DNA from: Scalesia atractyloides | Taxonomy: Eukaryota; Streptophyta; Magnoliopsida; Asterales; Asteraceae | DNA length: 64,000 nt | Reading direction: 5' to 3' | Assembly: GCA_947069175.1 (NCBI GenBank) | Contig: CAMTDV010000017.1 | Location: 40,371,126-40,435,125, forward strand | Shown here: positions 49,855 to 59,728 of the stretch, piece by piece | Layout: the number at the start of each line of letters is the position of its first letter | Numbering within the stretch: position 1 is the stretch's first letter | Position numbers and translations under genes: made by a program | Notes under the pieces: generated by a model | What the model was told of the DNA's origin: nothing | Seen by the model: only the letters and a program-made list of their open reading frames with translations | Databases searched by the model: none

Positions 49855-51728
49855 ATGGCTCCCAAATCAAAATCTTCAAAATCCAAAGCAAAATCGCAAG
49901 AAGAACCTCCACCTTTCAGTCTCATAATCAAAACCCCACACAACTACACTGCCATACTTGAAGAAAACGACCCAAATACTCGCTATCATCCCATGATTCG
50001 AATTTTGCAAAAGTCTAAATTCTTGCATATGTTAATCGTCAAAGCCCCCATTTACATTGATGCTCTTCGTGATTTCTGGAAAAATGAAAAGGTTCACTCA
50101 TCTGCTGATGGTGTTCCTTATACAATAATTTCAAGAGTAGGGGGAGTGTTGATGCAAATTAGCCCCAATCGATCTCTCAAGTTTTCAAGTTAAATGACAT
50201 ACAACACCCTGTGTCATTTCAAATTAATGAGATCCAAGCAGAGTTTCTGGAAAGAGGTTATATCGGCCAGATGAAAGGTATGACCATTTTTAAACCTAAC
50301 TTTCCTGCTGAGATGACATTTTTCTTTCACACCATTCTTACTTGTCTCTCAGCAAAATCCACTGCTTTCAATGAAATCCCATTGAACATGTAATATCTGG
50401 GGTATGCAATTTTAACTGACACCAATTTGAACTACTCCCAGATACTGTTCAATGATCTTGTGAATAATATTAAAAATATTGAAAAAAGAAAAGCTTTGTT
50501 GATGCATCCACGTTTCTGGAGTGTTTACTTACAGGATCAAATTAAAGGTCCTGAAAGTAAAATTGGCGCTATGGTTAATCCAGGCAGCCTTCATCATGAA
50601 ACTTTCACCAGAATAACAAACCAATATAAAGTTGAGAAAACACAAGTAGAGGAGGATGAGCAAGTTTTACCAGAACAAAATGTTCAATCTCAACCTCTTG
50701 CAATTGAGCCCATTACTCTTGGTGATCAGGGCAACACAACGGCTGCCCTGAAACCCACACCAAAAATTTCCAAAAATAAAACCAAAACAATCTCCAAAAA
50801 GCCTACCAAACCCAAAAAGCGTCCTCTGGAAGATGAGATCCCAGAGGTTAACCCTGTGACAACACCAAAGTCACAAACCACTGCTGCTACTTCTTCACAG
50901 CAGATGGTTCAAAGATCTCCCACCGGTTTTGAAACTCCTCCTTCTTCCTCACAAAAGGAAAACGTTGTAGACACAGGGACACCACTTTATGAAGCTCTAG
51001 ATCCACTTGGGTCTATCTTCCACAGCCCGTCTCCCAGGACAATGTCGCTTTTTACTCAACCACCTTCACCAATACCTTCACTTCCACCCACAATTGTCCC
51101 ATTGCTGAATGCAATTAAATTAGTTCAGACACAAACCAGCACTTCTCAACAACCTATTACTGAGAATATACTTCATCCAATGGCTGGGTTTGATTCTTTA
51201 TTCATTGCTAGCCCATCAGCAAATGAAGAGGCTACATCCCTTGGGTTACATGTAACCCTTTGTGATAGTTCAACACAAGCAGCCACTACAATTGCTGAAC
51301 TTCCTAGTTCTCACTTGGACAGTGGTTTCATTAATAAGACTTGGTTGAAGGCAACCACTGCTGAGGCAACAACTGTTACCTCTATTGTGGGAAGTCCCAA
51401 GTACCAAGACAAAGGGGCATCTATGTTTGAAGCTGATCCTAAAACCACTGCTCATGATAACATAGATATAACTACCACCACTGGTAGGAGTTTAGATGAT
51501 CCTATTAAATTAGGTGATGATCTAAAATACCAGGATTTGGCATGGAGAGTGACCAGAATAGAAAACTCTGTTGGTGAAATCAAAGATTTACTAAAGCAGA
51601 TGATAGCTACAAAAAGTCAACCCTCTGTTCTATCCACTGCTGATCTCAAAGAAGCTCTTAACCCTCTGTTTCAACATCAACAACATTATTTGGAATTACA
51701 ACACAAGCATCATGTGAATAATGTTTGA
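49855..51728 (+). pseudogene. Accessory ORF of element C, first part
   Basis: Starts MAPKSKSSKSKAKSQEE. Conserved block: LIIKTPHNYTAILEENDPNT, VKAPIYIDALRDFWKN, frameshift near 50170, then IQAEFLERGYIGQMKGMTIF and FFFHTIL. TAA at 50391, then open from 50427 to 51725 (433 codons): basic LRAL-like helix, then a long Thr/Pro/Gln/Ser-rich region, ending HHVNNV with TGA at 51726-51728. Element D has the same order in diverged form. No family name or fold is known to me. It lies where Sireviruses carry an extra gene. Confidence 0.75.
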
Positions 51729-51731
51729 AAC

Positions 51732-53732
51732 ATGTTTGAATCAAGGTATCAAGACACTACATCAGACATTAAAGCCATCAAAGCACATCTACACACAACC
51801 ACTGGCCATGCACCTCCGACGATTATATTTGTTACAACAGATGAAGCCAAAAAGGGGGAGAAACCTTTGGGTCCAAAGAAGCTAACAATCGATAATGATA
51901 AGGCCAGACCTACATTGAACATTCCAAGGCCTGATGGTTCAAAGAAGATAGATTTAACTGAAGAGCTAGTGGCCAAGGCAAGGGCTAGTCACAAGAAGAA
52001 TGTGATTGAGGAGAGCAGAGTGTTGGTTGAGAAAAAGATTGATCAGCAAAAAGAAAAAGGAGAGGTTGGTACTTCATCAAAAAGAGCTCCTGCTAGAAAA
52101 GCCAAGCAACCAACATCCACACCTCCTAAAACTAAGCCTGAAACCAATCCAACCATGAAAACCTCTGCCTCTCAAAAACATCCACACAAGCAGATGTTAC
52201 AGCAACTGTTGTGTCAACATCTGTTGACAGAGGTTGCAACAGATGCAACTCCATCCACTGCCATGATCACATTTCCCACATCAACTCAACCATTATCCAC
52301 ACCACCAAAAATCCCACAACCACCATCACCTACTTTAAGGTTTAAAAGAAGGAAAATCACAAAAGTGATAAATGATGAGATCTCTACACCTCTTCCACTA
52401 TCATCAACACCAGTGATCCCCACATCAGTGCTTACAACTTCTTCAACTCTTAAAGTCATTCCTGCATCAAAGTTGTATCCTCTTGATTTACCAGCAGTCA
52501 GGGAAGAGATTCTAAGTTTCTTTTTAGAAGATGACCCTGACAAAAGAACAATTCTATCCCTTGATGGCTATCCAAGACCAGCAAATGTTGATGCCTATCT
52601 AGAATTCAAAAAGAAGCAAGCAGGGGATATTGCCAAAAGAGAATCAGTTGGTAAAAATGATAGAGAGATACAGATTATCATGTCCTTTCAACTGAGTAAA
52701 GTCACCATTCTACAAAATTTTGTCAATGATCCGAGCAACCAGTTGTCAGTAAGGGAAGTTAAGTTGCTCAAGAGTGAACTCATTGAGTATATCATGGAAA
52801 AGAAGATGTATAAGGCAACAAGGCCACAGTTCAGGGATTGGAGCATAGATGAACTGAGGGAGGAAATCAACAGAATGCAAGAAATGTTGAAAGACCCTCT
52901 TAAAAAGCCAACTCCTCCCAACTGGGATTTATACAAGAAAGATATCACTGAAAATGCCTTGAAGTTGAAGAGAATGAAGCAAGAACTGATTCAAAATCAT
53001 TATGGTTCCAAAAACCAAGTGATGAGATGGGGTGAGGTGAGGGTGTTAAACACTTACAAAAGTCTGGAAGAAAGAAGGAAAAAGGATCCATCCATGCCTC
53101 CCAAGCCTGACTACTCAAAGGAAGATGCTATCCTCAGTGCTCAACTCTTTAAAAGGTCCAGCTCAACATCTGCCCACGCCACACTTGCCCTGCAACACAG
53201 GAAAAAGCAAGGGGAGATGAATGAAAAGACTGACAAAGAGTTTGAGGATACATTTATCAAAGAAGGGATTCAGAATATGATTGATTATCACACAGATGAT
53301 ACAAGTGCCAAGCTGGCCAAAGATTTGTCAAAGATGGCTCATTTACAAACCTCTGCAATAAAAGCTCCTTCAAGAAAACCCTTAGACCCAAAAATTCTAA
53401 AATGGAAGGTCGACAAAGACACCCATGAATTGGCATTGCTCAAGTCTGATGGTGCAGCCACTAAACTATCCATGGAAGATGCTTATGAGCTTACAGTAGA
53501 AGACTTCCAAGAACTACTATGTTTAGAGCTGGTGAAGGATGCTGATGACATGGAATCTCTTAACTTTGAACTTCAATTCAAAGGTCAAATAAGAGAATTC
53601 CTTCTGAGGAATAAAAACCAAGAATTAAGTGTTTTTGGCATCATCTGTTCCAGGGGGAGATTGTTGGGATTGAACCCTATGAAAGGAACAGATGATATAA
53701 AGCCAAATAACACTATCCGAGCTTTGGTTTAA
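51732..53732 (+). CDS. Accessory ORF of element C, second part (666 codons)
   Basis: Open from MFESRYQDT, in the same frame as the part before the TGA at 51726. Residues 1-200 are Lys/Thr/Pro-rich. From about residue 250 charged helices with LDLPAVREEILSFFLEDD, LDGYPRPANVDAYLEFKKK and LKDPLKKPTPPNWDLYKKD follow, then RKPLDPKILKWK and DAYELTVEDFQELLCLEL. The natural end is near NKNQE; here TAA became TTA, so the frame runs through the polypurine tract into the LTR and stops at 53732. No transmembrane segment seen. It is the most intact copy in the window. Function unknown. Confidence 0.75.
   Translation: MFESRYQDTTSDIKAIKAHLHTTTGHAPPTIIFVTTDEAKKGEKPLGPKKLTIDNDKARPTLNIPRPDGSKKIDLTEELVAKARASHKKNVIEESRVLVEKKIDQQKEKGEVGTSSKRAPARKAKQPTSTPPKTKPETNPTMKTSASQKHPHKQMLQQLLCQHLLTEVATDATPSTAMITFPTSTQPLSTPPKIPQPPSPTLRFKRRKITKVINDEISTPLPLSSTPVIPTSVLTTSSTLKVIPASKLYPLDLPAVREEILSFFLEDDPDKRTILSLDGYPRPANVDAYLEFKKKQAGDIAKRESVGKNDREIQIIMSFQLSKVTILQNFVNDPSNQLSVREVKLLKSELIEYIMEKKMYKATRPQFRDWSIDELREEINRMQEMLKDPLKKPTPPNWDLYKKDITENALKLKRMKQELIQNHYGSKNQVMRWGEVRVLNTYKSLEERRKKDPSMPPKPDYSKEDAILSAQLFKRSSSTSAHATLALQHRKKQGEMNEKTDKEFEDTFIKEGIQNMIDYHTDDTSAKLAKDLSKMAHLQTSAIKAPSRKPLDPKILKWKVDKDTHELALLKSDGAATKLSMEDAYELTVEDFQELLCLELVKDADDMESLNFELQFKGQIREFLLRNKNQELSVFGIICSRGRLLGLNPMKGTDDIKPNNTIRALV
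53650..53661 (+). other. Polypurine tract of element C
   Basis: CCAGGGGGAGAT directly before the 3' LTR. It overlaps the run-on end of the accessory ORF. Confidence 0.85.
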
Positions 53733-54290
53733 CTATCAGAGGTTTCAACCTCTGATGTACTTACACTGCTTTCTATAAAGACTGCTCATCCTATCATCTG
53801 CCTTCACAAAGATTCAAGGTCTGCCAGAGTTAACAAGGACAGAGGATAGGAATTAGAGTTTAGTCATTAGCTTAGTTAATCAGTGTAACAATGCCAAGCA
53901 CTGATAGTTAGTATAAGCAGTGTTTAGAGTTAGTTACATATTATTTCCTGTCACTATCAACTCTGACGTCATCAAAGATGCTCAGAGGTTAGATAGTTAG
54001 TATAAATAGGCAACTCTTGTAACCTTTAAACTTGTCTCTTAAAAGATCAACTTTCACATATCATCTTCTCTGCATTTTCTCATTACCAAACTGTAATTGC
54101 AAAGGCTGAGGGGAGTTTGTGAATCACATGCAAGTTAATTAACTTGAAAGCATGATGATGATGATGAAAACAAACGACCATTGCTTGTACCTAAAGGTTT
54201 TCATCTTATTCCACTGCAAATCTCTTTTAATTCAATCATTTTCCATTTTTGAAACAGAAACTACAAGTAATTCAAACTCAGATCCTAACA
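53662..54290 (+). repeat. 3' LTR of element C (629 bp)
   Basis: TGTTGGGATTGAACC to CTCAGATCCTAACA. Contains the promoter pair TGACGTCA (53964-53971) and TATAAATAGG (54001-54010), 29 bp apart. Confidence 0.94.
53964..54010 (+). promoter_or_regulatory. LTR promoter of element C: TGACGTCA and TATA box
   Basis: Same layout as in elements A and in the 5' LTR of C. A TGACG-type bZIP target upstream of a canonical TATA suggests stress- or hormone-responsive transcription, by analogy with other plant retrotransposons. Confidence 0.6.
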
Positions 54291-54295
54291 CAGTG

Positions 54296-54385
54296 CAACA
54301 AGCCCGCATAGATATCATTAGGTAATGCAGAGGCAACAATACAAAATTCCTTTGCATCTAACTCTATTTTTTGAAAATCCTGCAC
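54296..54385 (-). pseudogene. Gag N-terminal piece of element B
   Basis: Minus strand reads QKIELDAKEFCIVASALPND then IYAGLLHC and joins codon for codon to the gag at 47671 once element C is removed. The typical copia gag ALPNDI motif is visible. The 5' end of B breaks off near 54385. Confidence 0.85.
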
Positions 54386-57300
54386 AAGTCAACCTCAAAA
54401 AATCCCAACACTCCGGCCACACAACACACTCTAAACCTCATTGACAAAACCAAATACCTACACTTAAGATACAACAACCATCAGATCAAGCTGCAATACA
54501 ATTTGTATGGCTGAAGAAACCAAATTCTGATAGAATTTCTAAAGTTCTTCCAGTAAGTCAAGCCTTAACAAAGACAACAAAGGTTCCCACTAAAAATATT
54601 GCAACAACTAAGGGGAACTTTGAAAGCTTCACAAGACAAAACAAATGAGCTTGTCACTCACTTTTGGGGAAATATGGGTGTAACTATCAACGGGCAGAAA
54701 GTAAGAGATGGTTAGAGCTTCCCATAAGAGCTTGGTATGCAGGAGCACCAAGCAATAAGGTCATATATGAATTGTTTGATAAATTTTGGTACTCTGAAAA
54801 ACTTGAAAAAGTAGGAGATTTCTAAAGAAAATGTGTACTTGCTTTTTGGCAAGTTTTTGTTGAAATTGATAACAGATGTGGGTCTTCTAAAGTTGGAAGT
54901 ATGGATCAGATCAAAACGTCAACTCTGGTCATTATGTTTGGGCTCATAACAGGATTTCATGTCTATTGTGTTGGACAAATTTTTAAATTAATAAAGAGTT
55001 CTATGACTACCAAAACTAGACCCATGAAGTCTCATCTTCCATGTCCAAGAATCTGGGTAGTCTGTAACTCTGAATCCTTTGAATAAAGGAAGCTTGAAAT
55101 CCCCTCCTATGAAGAGATGTAGAAAACACCAGTAATGACACCATTGAATGCATCAGAAAAGGCTTGGAAAGAGTTTAAAGAAGTTCCAATTCTTCCTGAA
55201 AGTATGCTACCATATATCCCAAAGGATTCTCCATACATAAAGACACATGAAGAACTGATAAACAAAGGAGAATTTCCAAACTTAGAGAGTCATGGGAAAA
55301 TGCAAAGTTGTCTTTGCAAAACAAAAAGCCCTTTCTCATTCCTCCAATCCATATCCACAATGTTTCAATTGGAAGATTTGATAAGTATGAAAACTTACCC
55401 CAAAAATGACTTGCATGTTGAGTTCATAGAAAGGGGCTATGAAGGTCAGATGGTGAAAACAACACCTTTCAAACCAAAGTTCCCACCTGATATGAAATTC
55501 TTTTTCCATACCCTCTTGGTTGCCTCTGTGCTAAAATCACTGCTTTTAATGAGATTCCCATAAAAACTTAGTATCTGGTGTATGCTATTTTGAGACAATC
55601 AAATCATAAGTTATCCCATACATTGTTTCTTGATTTGGTAGCAAATTTGAGGGCAATCAAGAGAGGTACTGGCAAACCTTTCGTTATCTATCCAAGACTG
55701 TTAAGCTTTTACTGTAGAAATGTTTTAAGGAAAGAAAGTTTTGAAAAGGGTGAAGCATTACAAAGTGAAAGTCTTTCTAATGAAACATTTACTTGCATGA
55801 TGGCCAAAATCCATGAAAATGTGGTAAATGAAAATGTATTAGAAAAGCAAGTAACAAATGTTACAACATCTGTTGCTGAGCCCACTGCTCCTGGTGACCA
55901 TGGTGCAAATCCCAGCATTGTGGAACCCACACCAGACATTTCCATACAAAACGCATCCATTTGTATCCCCAAATCCAAAAGAAAAACCACAAAAGGGTAT
56001 CTCTGAGGATTGAGATGCCAGAGATCCCTGTTGCAGCACAAAAGCAACAAACTCAAAAATATGTTGCTTCTTCCTCAGAACAGATGCAAACATCTCTACC
56101 CAACCAAACTCTTTACTCTTCCTCACAAAAGAAAGGTGTTGTAAGCACAGGGGACATAAATCAAGGGGGAGATACATCATTTAATTATCTCCTATCAAGC
56201 CCCTCTCACATGGCAGCTCATCTTTCACCACCACCTACATTAACAGTCCATTCACCCTTACAAAAATTTCTTTATGCACTTAATTCATCTGACTTTCATG
56301 AACCTAGTTCCTCTCAACAACAAATCAAAGAGAGTTCACTCCAACAAGTGACTAGGGCAAGCTCAGGGATCATTGTGATCCCACAAGCAGAGGAGGCTAC
56401 ACCTTCTGTATCTCAAGAGATACAGGCTGGTATTCCAAATAGGGCAGCTACTACAAACTGTTGAGACTACATTCTCACAGTTGGATAATGGTTACATTGC
56501 TAAGACCCCATGAAGGCAACAACTATTGAGACAATAGTCTCTACATCAGTTGGAAGTCCCCAGTACCAAAAACAAGGGGCACTTGGTCCAAAACCAAGTT
56601 TAACCACTTCTAGTGGGAATTTAGATGACCTTGTTAAATCAAGTGATAGATTAAACTACCAAGAATTGACAGAGAGGGTAACCAACTTAGAAATATCCGT
56701 TGGGGAGATAAAAGACATGACGCAAATCTTGCTCAAAAACTCCAAACCCAGACCAACAAATGCAGAAATTGCAAAAGAAATATGGGCTCATGCTCAACTA
56801 TACTTACATCTTCAAAAGCAAGCTGCTGAAGAAAGATATACCATGCAGATATAGAGCTTGTTTGCCACACAGTGGATGCTAGATATAAAGATACACAATC
56901 AGAGGTTAAAGCCATTAAAGACTTTATCCTTGAGAACACTTGTAAATCTCTAACTCTCCCTAAAACCAATGATGCCATAAAAGGGGATATAGAAGACTGC
57001 ATGAGGAAGCTTCAACCCTTGGTAAAAAAGGCTGGTAAAAAGCCTGACCTTGTTGTACTCAAGAGAGCCAGAAAAGCTGTGCTTGGTAACGAAATTTAGA
57101 AGTAGAAAAGTAGGAATACAAGAGAAGCCAACCTACAGATCATAGTGCAAGAAATTATCAAGAGAAAAGAACCCCAAGATAACGAAGGCTCTTCAACAGA
57201 GGTTGTAACATAGCTTAGTTAAGACACTGTTGTATCTGATCAAACCACTACCCCACCTATCACCCAAACCACTATTCCTACCTCCACCACTCAAATCACC

Positions 57301-57465
57301 ACTTCCACTACCAAAACATCTGTTGCCACTAAAGTAGTGACAACAGATGTTACAACTGTCCAAACACCTCCTTCATATTCCCCCAAAGGACTGTTGAAGA
57401 GAAAACCAACCTCATCACCTCTACAACCACCCTCAAAAACAACAAAAACACAAAAAATAACAACT
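54386..57465 (+). mobile_element. Element D: partial copy of a related retroelement
   Basis: No LTR seen. Contains the accessory ORF of a third subfamily in plus orientation. Its right end is cut by element E at 57466. Bases 54386-55134 hold decayed coding sequence (for example LELPIRAWYAGAP near 54715) that I cannot place. Confidence 0.6.
55135..57465 (+). pseudogene. Accessory ORF of element D, broken
   Basis: Conserved block at 55350-55560: VEFIERGYEGQMVKTTPFKP and DMKFFFHTLL, as in elements A and C (LERGYIGQMKG, FFFHTIL). Then 55578-56006 with YPRLLSFYCRNVLRKE and a Pro/Thr-rich tail, 56510-56854 with RVTNLEISVGEIKDM (A and C have RVTRIENSVGEIKDL), and VDARYKDTQSEVKAIKDF at 56872. Frameshifts separate the parts. 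There is no TGA before VDARYKDT. The last 300 bp are Thr-rich codons (57190-57465) up to the LTR of E. Confidence 0.72.
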
Positions 57466-57837
57466 TGTTAGTGCATAATGTCTGCTGCCTGCGTCGTCGG
57501 GTCGTGTCTAATGTAATAGGGTTTGAAATGTTAGAATTTTGTGTTTGTATGTACATATGTATGGATGAAACTCATCCGCACGGACGTGGCTGGTCCACCC
57601 CAAAGTCACTTAGCAAGTTTATAAATAGTGGTGAGGACCAAGTCATTTATAAATTTTGCAATCCGACGACGAAACCCTGTCAAATTGGATTCTCGGATGT
57701 AACTTTGAACTTAATGAATAAAAACATTGAAAATGAACTAATCTTGTGTTATCACCTAATTGTAATGGATTCTGCACATTATAACCAGGTTCTTAGATAT
57801 CACCGGCACATAAACGTCAAGACGAACGGTCCTTTCA
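57466..57837 (+). repeat. 5' LTR of element E (about 372 bp)
   Basis: Starts TGTTAGTGCATAATG and ends CCTTTCA, two bases before the primer site. No second copy in the window, so the ends rest on TG/CA and the primer site. Confidence 0.65.
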
Positions 57838-57839
57838 AG

Positions 57840-57854
57840 TGTTATCAGAGCAGG
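57840..57854 (+). other. Primer binding site of element E (tRNA-Met-like)
   Basis: TGTTATCAGAGCAGG, one base off the TGGTATCAGAGC standard. Confidence 0.8.
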
Positions 57855-58402
57855 ATGGCTGATACCTGAGAGATTTCACAAGATTTAGACATTTGAAGAC
57901 CTTCTTTCTACTCTTTTCTTTATTTTTAACACATCCTATGGATAAAATGGACTGATTTTTTCAAGGATTTTTTAAAAAGTCATTTTTAACCAACATAATA
58001 AAAATTTAGCTTAAACTTCAAATATTTCCGTGTTGAAATTTTCAAAAACGAGAAAAACTTGAACTTTCTCCTTTGTACGAATGTACTTGTTAGCACGGAC
58101 TACCTTTGTCCGCATGAACTAGTCTCGTCCGCACGGAAAAGATATTCATTCGATTGAAAATCTTTGGTCTGCACGAAAGAGCTAAGTTTTGTTTGAATTT
58201 TGTTGTTGATCCGTACGAACCTAGGTACCTTCGCACTAAATTGTTCATCCGTGCAAGGGATTTCTTGTCCGTTTGTTATCTGCTCATCCGTACGAAAGTC
58301 TCATACGGACAAGAAACTTGCTCATCCGTTTGAACATTTCATATGTCCCGGATTTTTACATTCGTTCCTAATATCTCTCACCTGTACAAAATAGTTTCAA
58401 TC
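57855..58402 (+). repeat. Leader of element E with repeated TCCGYACGRA words
   Basis: Between primer site and gag. From 58093 to 58335 about ten variants of one word occur (for example TCCGCACGGA 58128, TCCGTACGAA 58210 and 58287, TACGGACA 58304). The LTR holds one more at 57573-57586 (CATCCGCACGGACG). Confidence 0.6.
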
Positions 58403-59728
58403 ATGGAAAACGAGTTTTACAATGCATTTGCTACTACACCCACTATCGTATTCGAAACATGAACTTAGATAATGAGATGGGTACCATTACTAAACCTCCT
58501 AAGTTGATGTGTATGGAAGACTATAAGGGGTGGCATAAGATATTTGAGACGTGGGTTCAAGCTAACTATTTTGATTGTTGGCTAGCTATTGAAGATGAGT
58601 ATGTAGTTTCTACCGGGGAAAAAGGGGAAGGGTAAGTGTGACCCAGATTCCACAAGCTGAGAGAGAGAAGTTCATCAAAGAGAAGAAGATGATGAATATG
58701 CCCCAACAAGCAATCATAGAAGACATCTTCACATTGCTTCAACATCATGGAACTGCACAATCCATCTGGAATGCTTTAAAAGTAAAATTTCAAGAAAATT
58801 TGTGTATGCCGAATAGCAAGAAGTCTCTCCTGAAGAAAAAGTTCGATATTTTACTTCTTTAAATGTAGAAAACCATGAAGCAATTGATTGAAAGATACTA
58901 TCACTTGGTCGCAAATATGAGAAGGATAAAAATTACAAAAGATGATGACGAGTGTGTGGATAAATTCGTGGATGCTTTACCGCAAGGAGAGTGGTCTACA
59001 TATCATATGTTTTTGAAAAGTAATACACAAGAATATAATAGACTAACTCTGGCATGAAGGGTGCGAGCGTGCAACAAGATATATGTTTGTATTTCAAGGG
59101 AGGTGAATCTGCGAATATCAAGAGTCCTAAAATTCAAACAACGTTCAGTGCTGATACACCTTTTGGTGGTTCATCAAATAGTAACAACAGTTATTGTAGC
59201 TGTGGCGATTATTCATCTTATGATCTAAAACTCCAGCACAAAGCCCACAGTCTTCTCAGAGTTCAAACAATTATACAAACAAGAGCAGTTCAAATTCTCA
59301 TATCTTGCAATTCAACATTGCCGTCAACTTATAGAATGATCAAGGCTTTACCGAGTCCATCTCAAAGGAGCACATAACATTTCTCGATTCGATTCTCTAG
59401 TCTTATAAATGCTTGATTGCCGGAAGAAATGGTAACTCAAATATGAAAGAGGAATACTACGAATCCGGAAGAAATGGAGTTGATTGATATAAAATGGTGC
59501 ATGGCCAGTGTCGTGAGAAGAGCTCAGCGATTTATTGAGACTACTGGGTGTAATAGGATTGGAGGGCCGGATTCTAAGTTAGGGATTGACAAGTCGAAAG
59601 TTACTTGTTTCAAATGCAAAGAGAAAGGTCACTTTAAATGCGAATGCACAAACCGCGAAGTAAACTCCTACAGCAATCCGTTCGTTGCTGATTATTCAAG
59701 GCCAATCCAAGGACAAGGCCTTAGTGGT
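58403..59728 (+). pseudogene. Gag of element E, broken
   Basis: Starts MENEFYNAFATTP at 58403. Then PPKLMCMEDYKGWHKIFETW, a UBN2-type core at 58638-58862 with TAQSIWNALKVKF, KQLIERYYHLVANMRRIK and FVDALPQGEWSTY, and a zinc knuckle CFKCKEKGHFKCEC near 59607-59648. Several frameshifts and stops. The frame enters the Athila-2 LTR at 59729. Confidence 0.87.

Larger units (their letters stand above)
47672..54295 (+). mobile_element. Element C: deleted copia retrotransposon (47677-54290) with target copies
   Basis: The span includes target copies CAGTA (47672-47676) and CAGTG (54291-54295). Inside: a 488-bp truncated 5' LTR fused to RT, RNase H, spacer, accessory ORF, polypurine tract, full 3' LTR. 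Gag, protease, integrase and the start of RT are missing. Taking it out with one CAGTG restores the gag codons of element B (LLHCNSAKEL). LTRs are near-identical to those of element A, so both belong to one subfamily. Confidence 0.9.
29557..54385 (-). mobile_element. Element B: Sirevirus-like Ty1-copia retrotransposon, split by two insertions
   Basis: In element order: gag (54385-54296 and 47671-46577), coiled coil and second zinc knuckle (46200-45480), protease and GAG-pre-integrase (45032-44481), integrase (44480-44057 and 36984-36493), RT-RNase H (about 36085-34575), accessory ORF (34039-30270), polypurine tract, 3' LTR (30204-29557). Athila-1 splits the integrase and element C splits gag; removing each with one target copy restores the reading frame. 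The 5' LTR was not found; sequence above 54385 belongs to element D. Extended coiled-coil gag and an ORF after pol are known features of Sireviruses. Confidence 0.85.
57466..59728 (+). mobile_element. Element E: Ty1-copia retrotransposon, 5' part
   Basis: LTR, primer site, leader and gag in plus orientation. Cut at 59728 by Athila-2, so pol is not visible. Inserted in the Thr-rich part of element D; the left target copy may be CAACT. Confidence 0.8.

Noticed and set aside
54386..55134. Possible 5' LTR of element B
   Set aside because: No TGTTAGG/CCTAACA end and no match to the B LTR at 29557-30204; the sequence is decayed plus-strand coding DNA.
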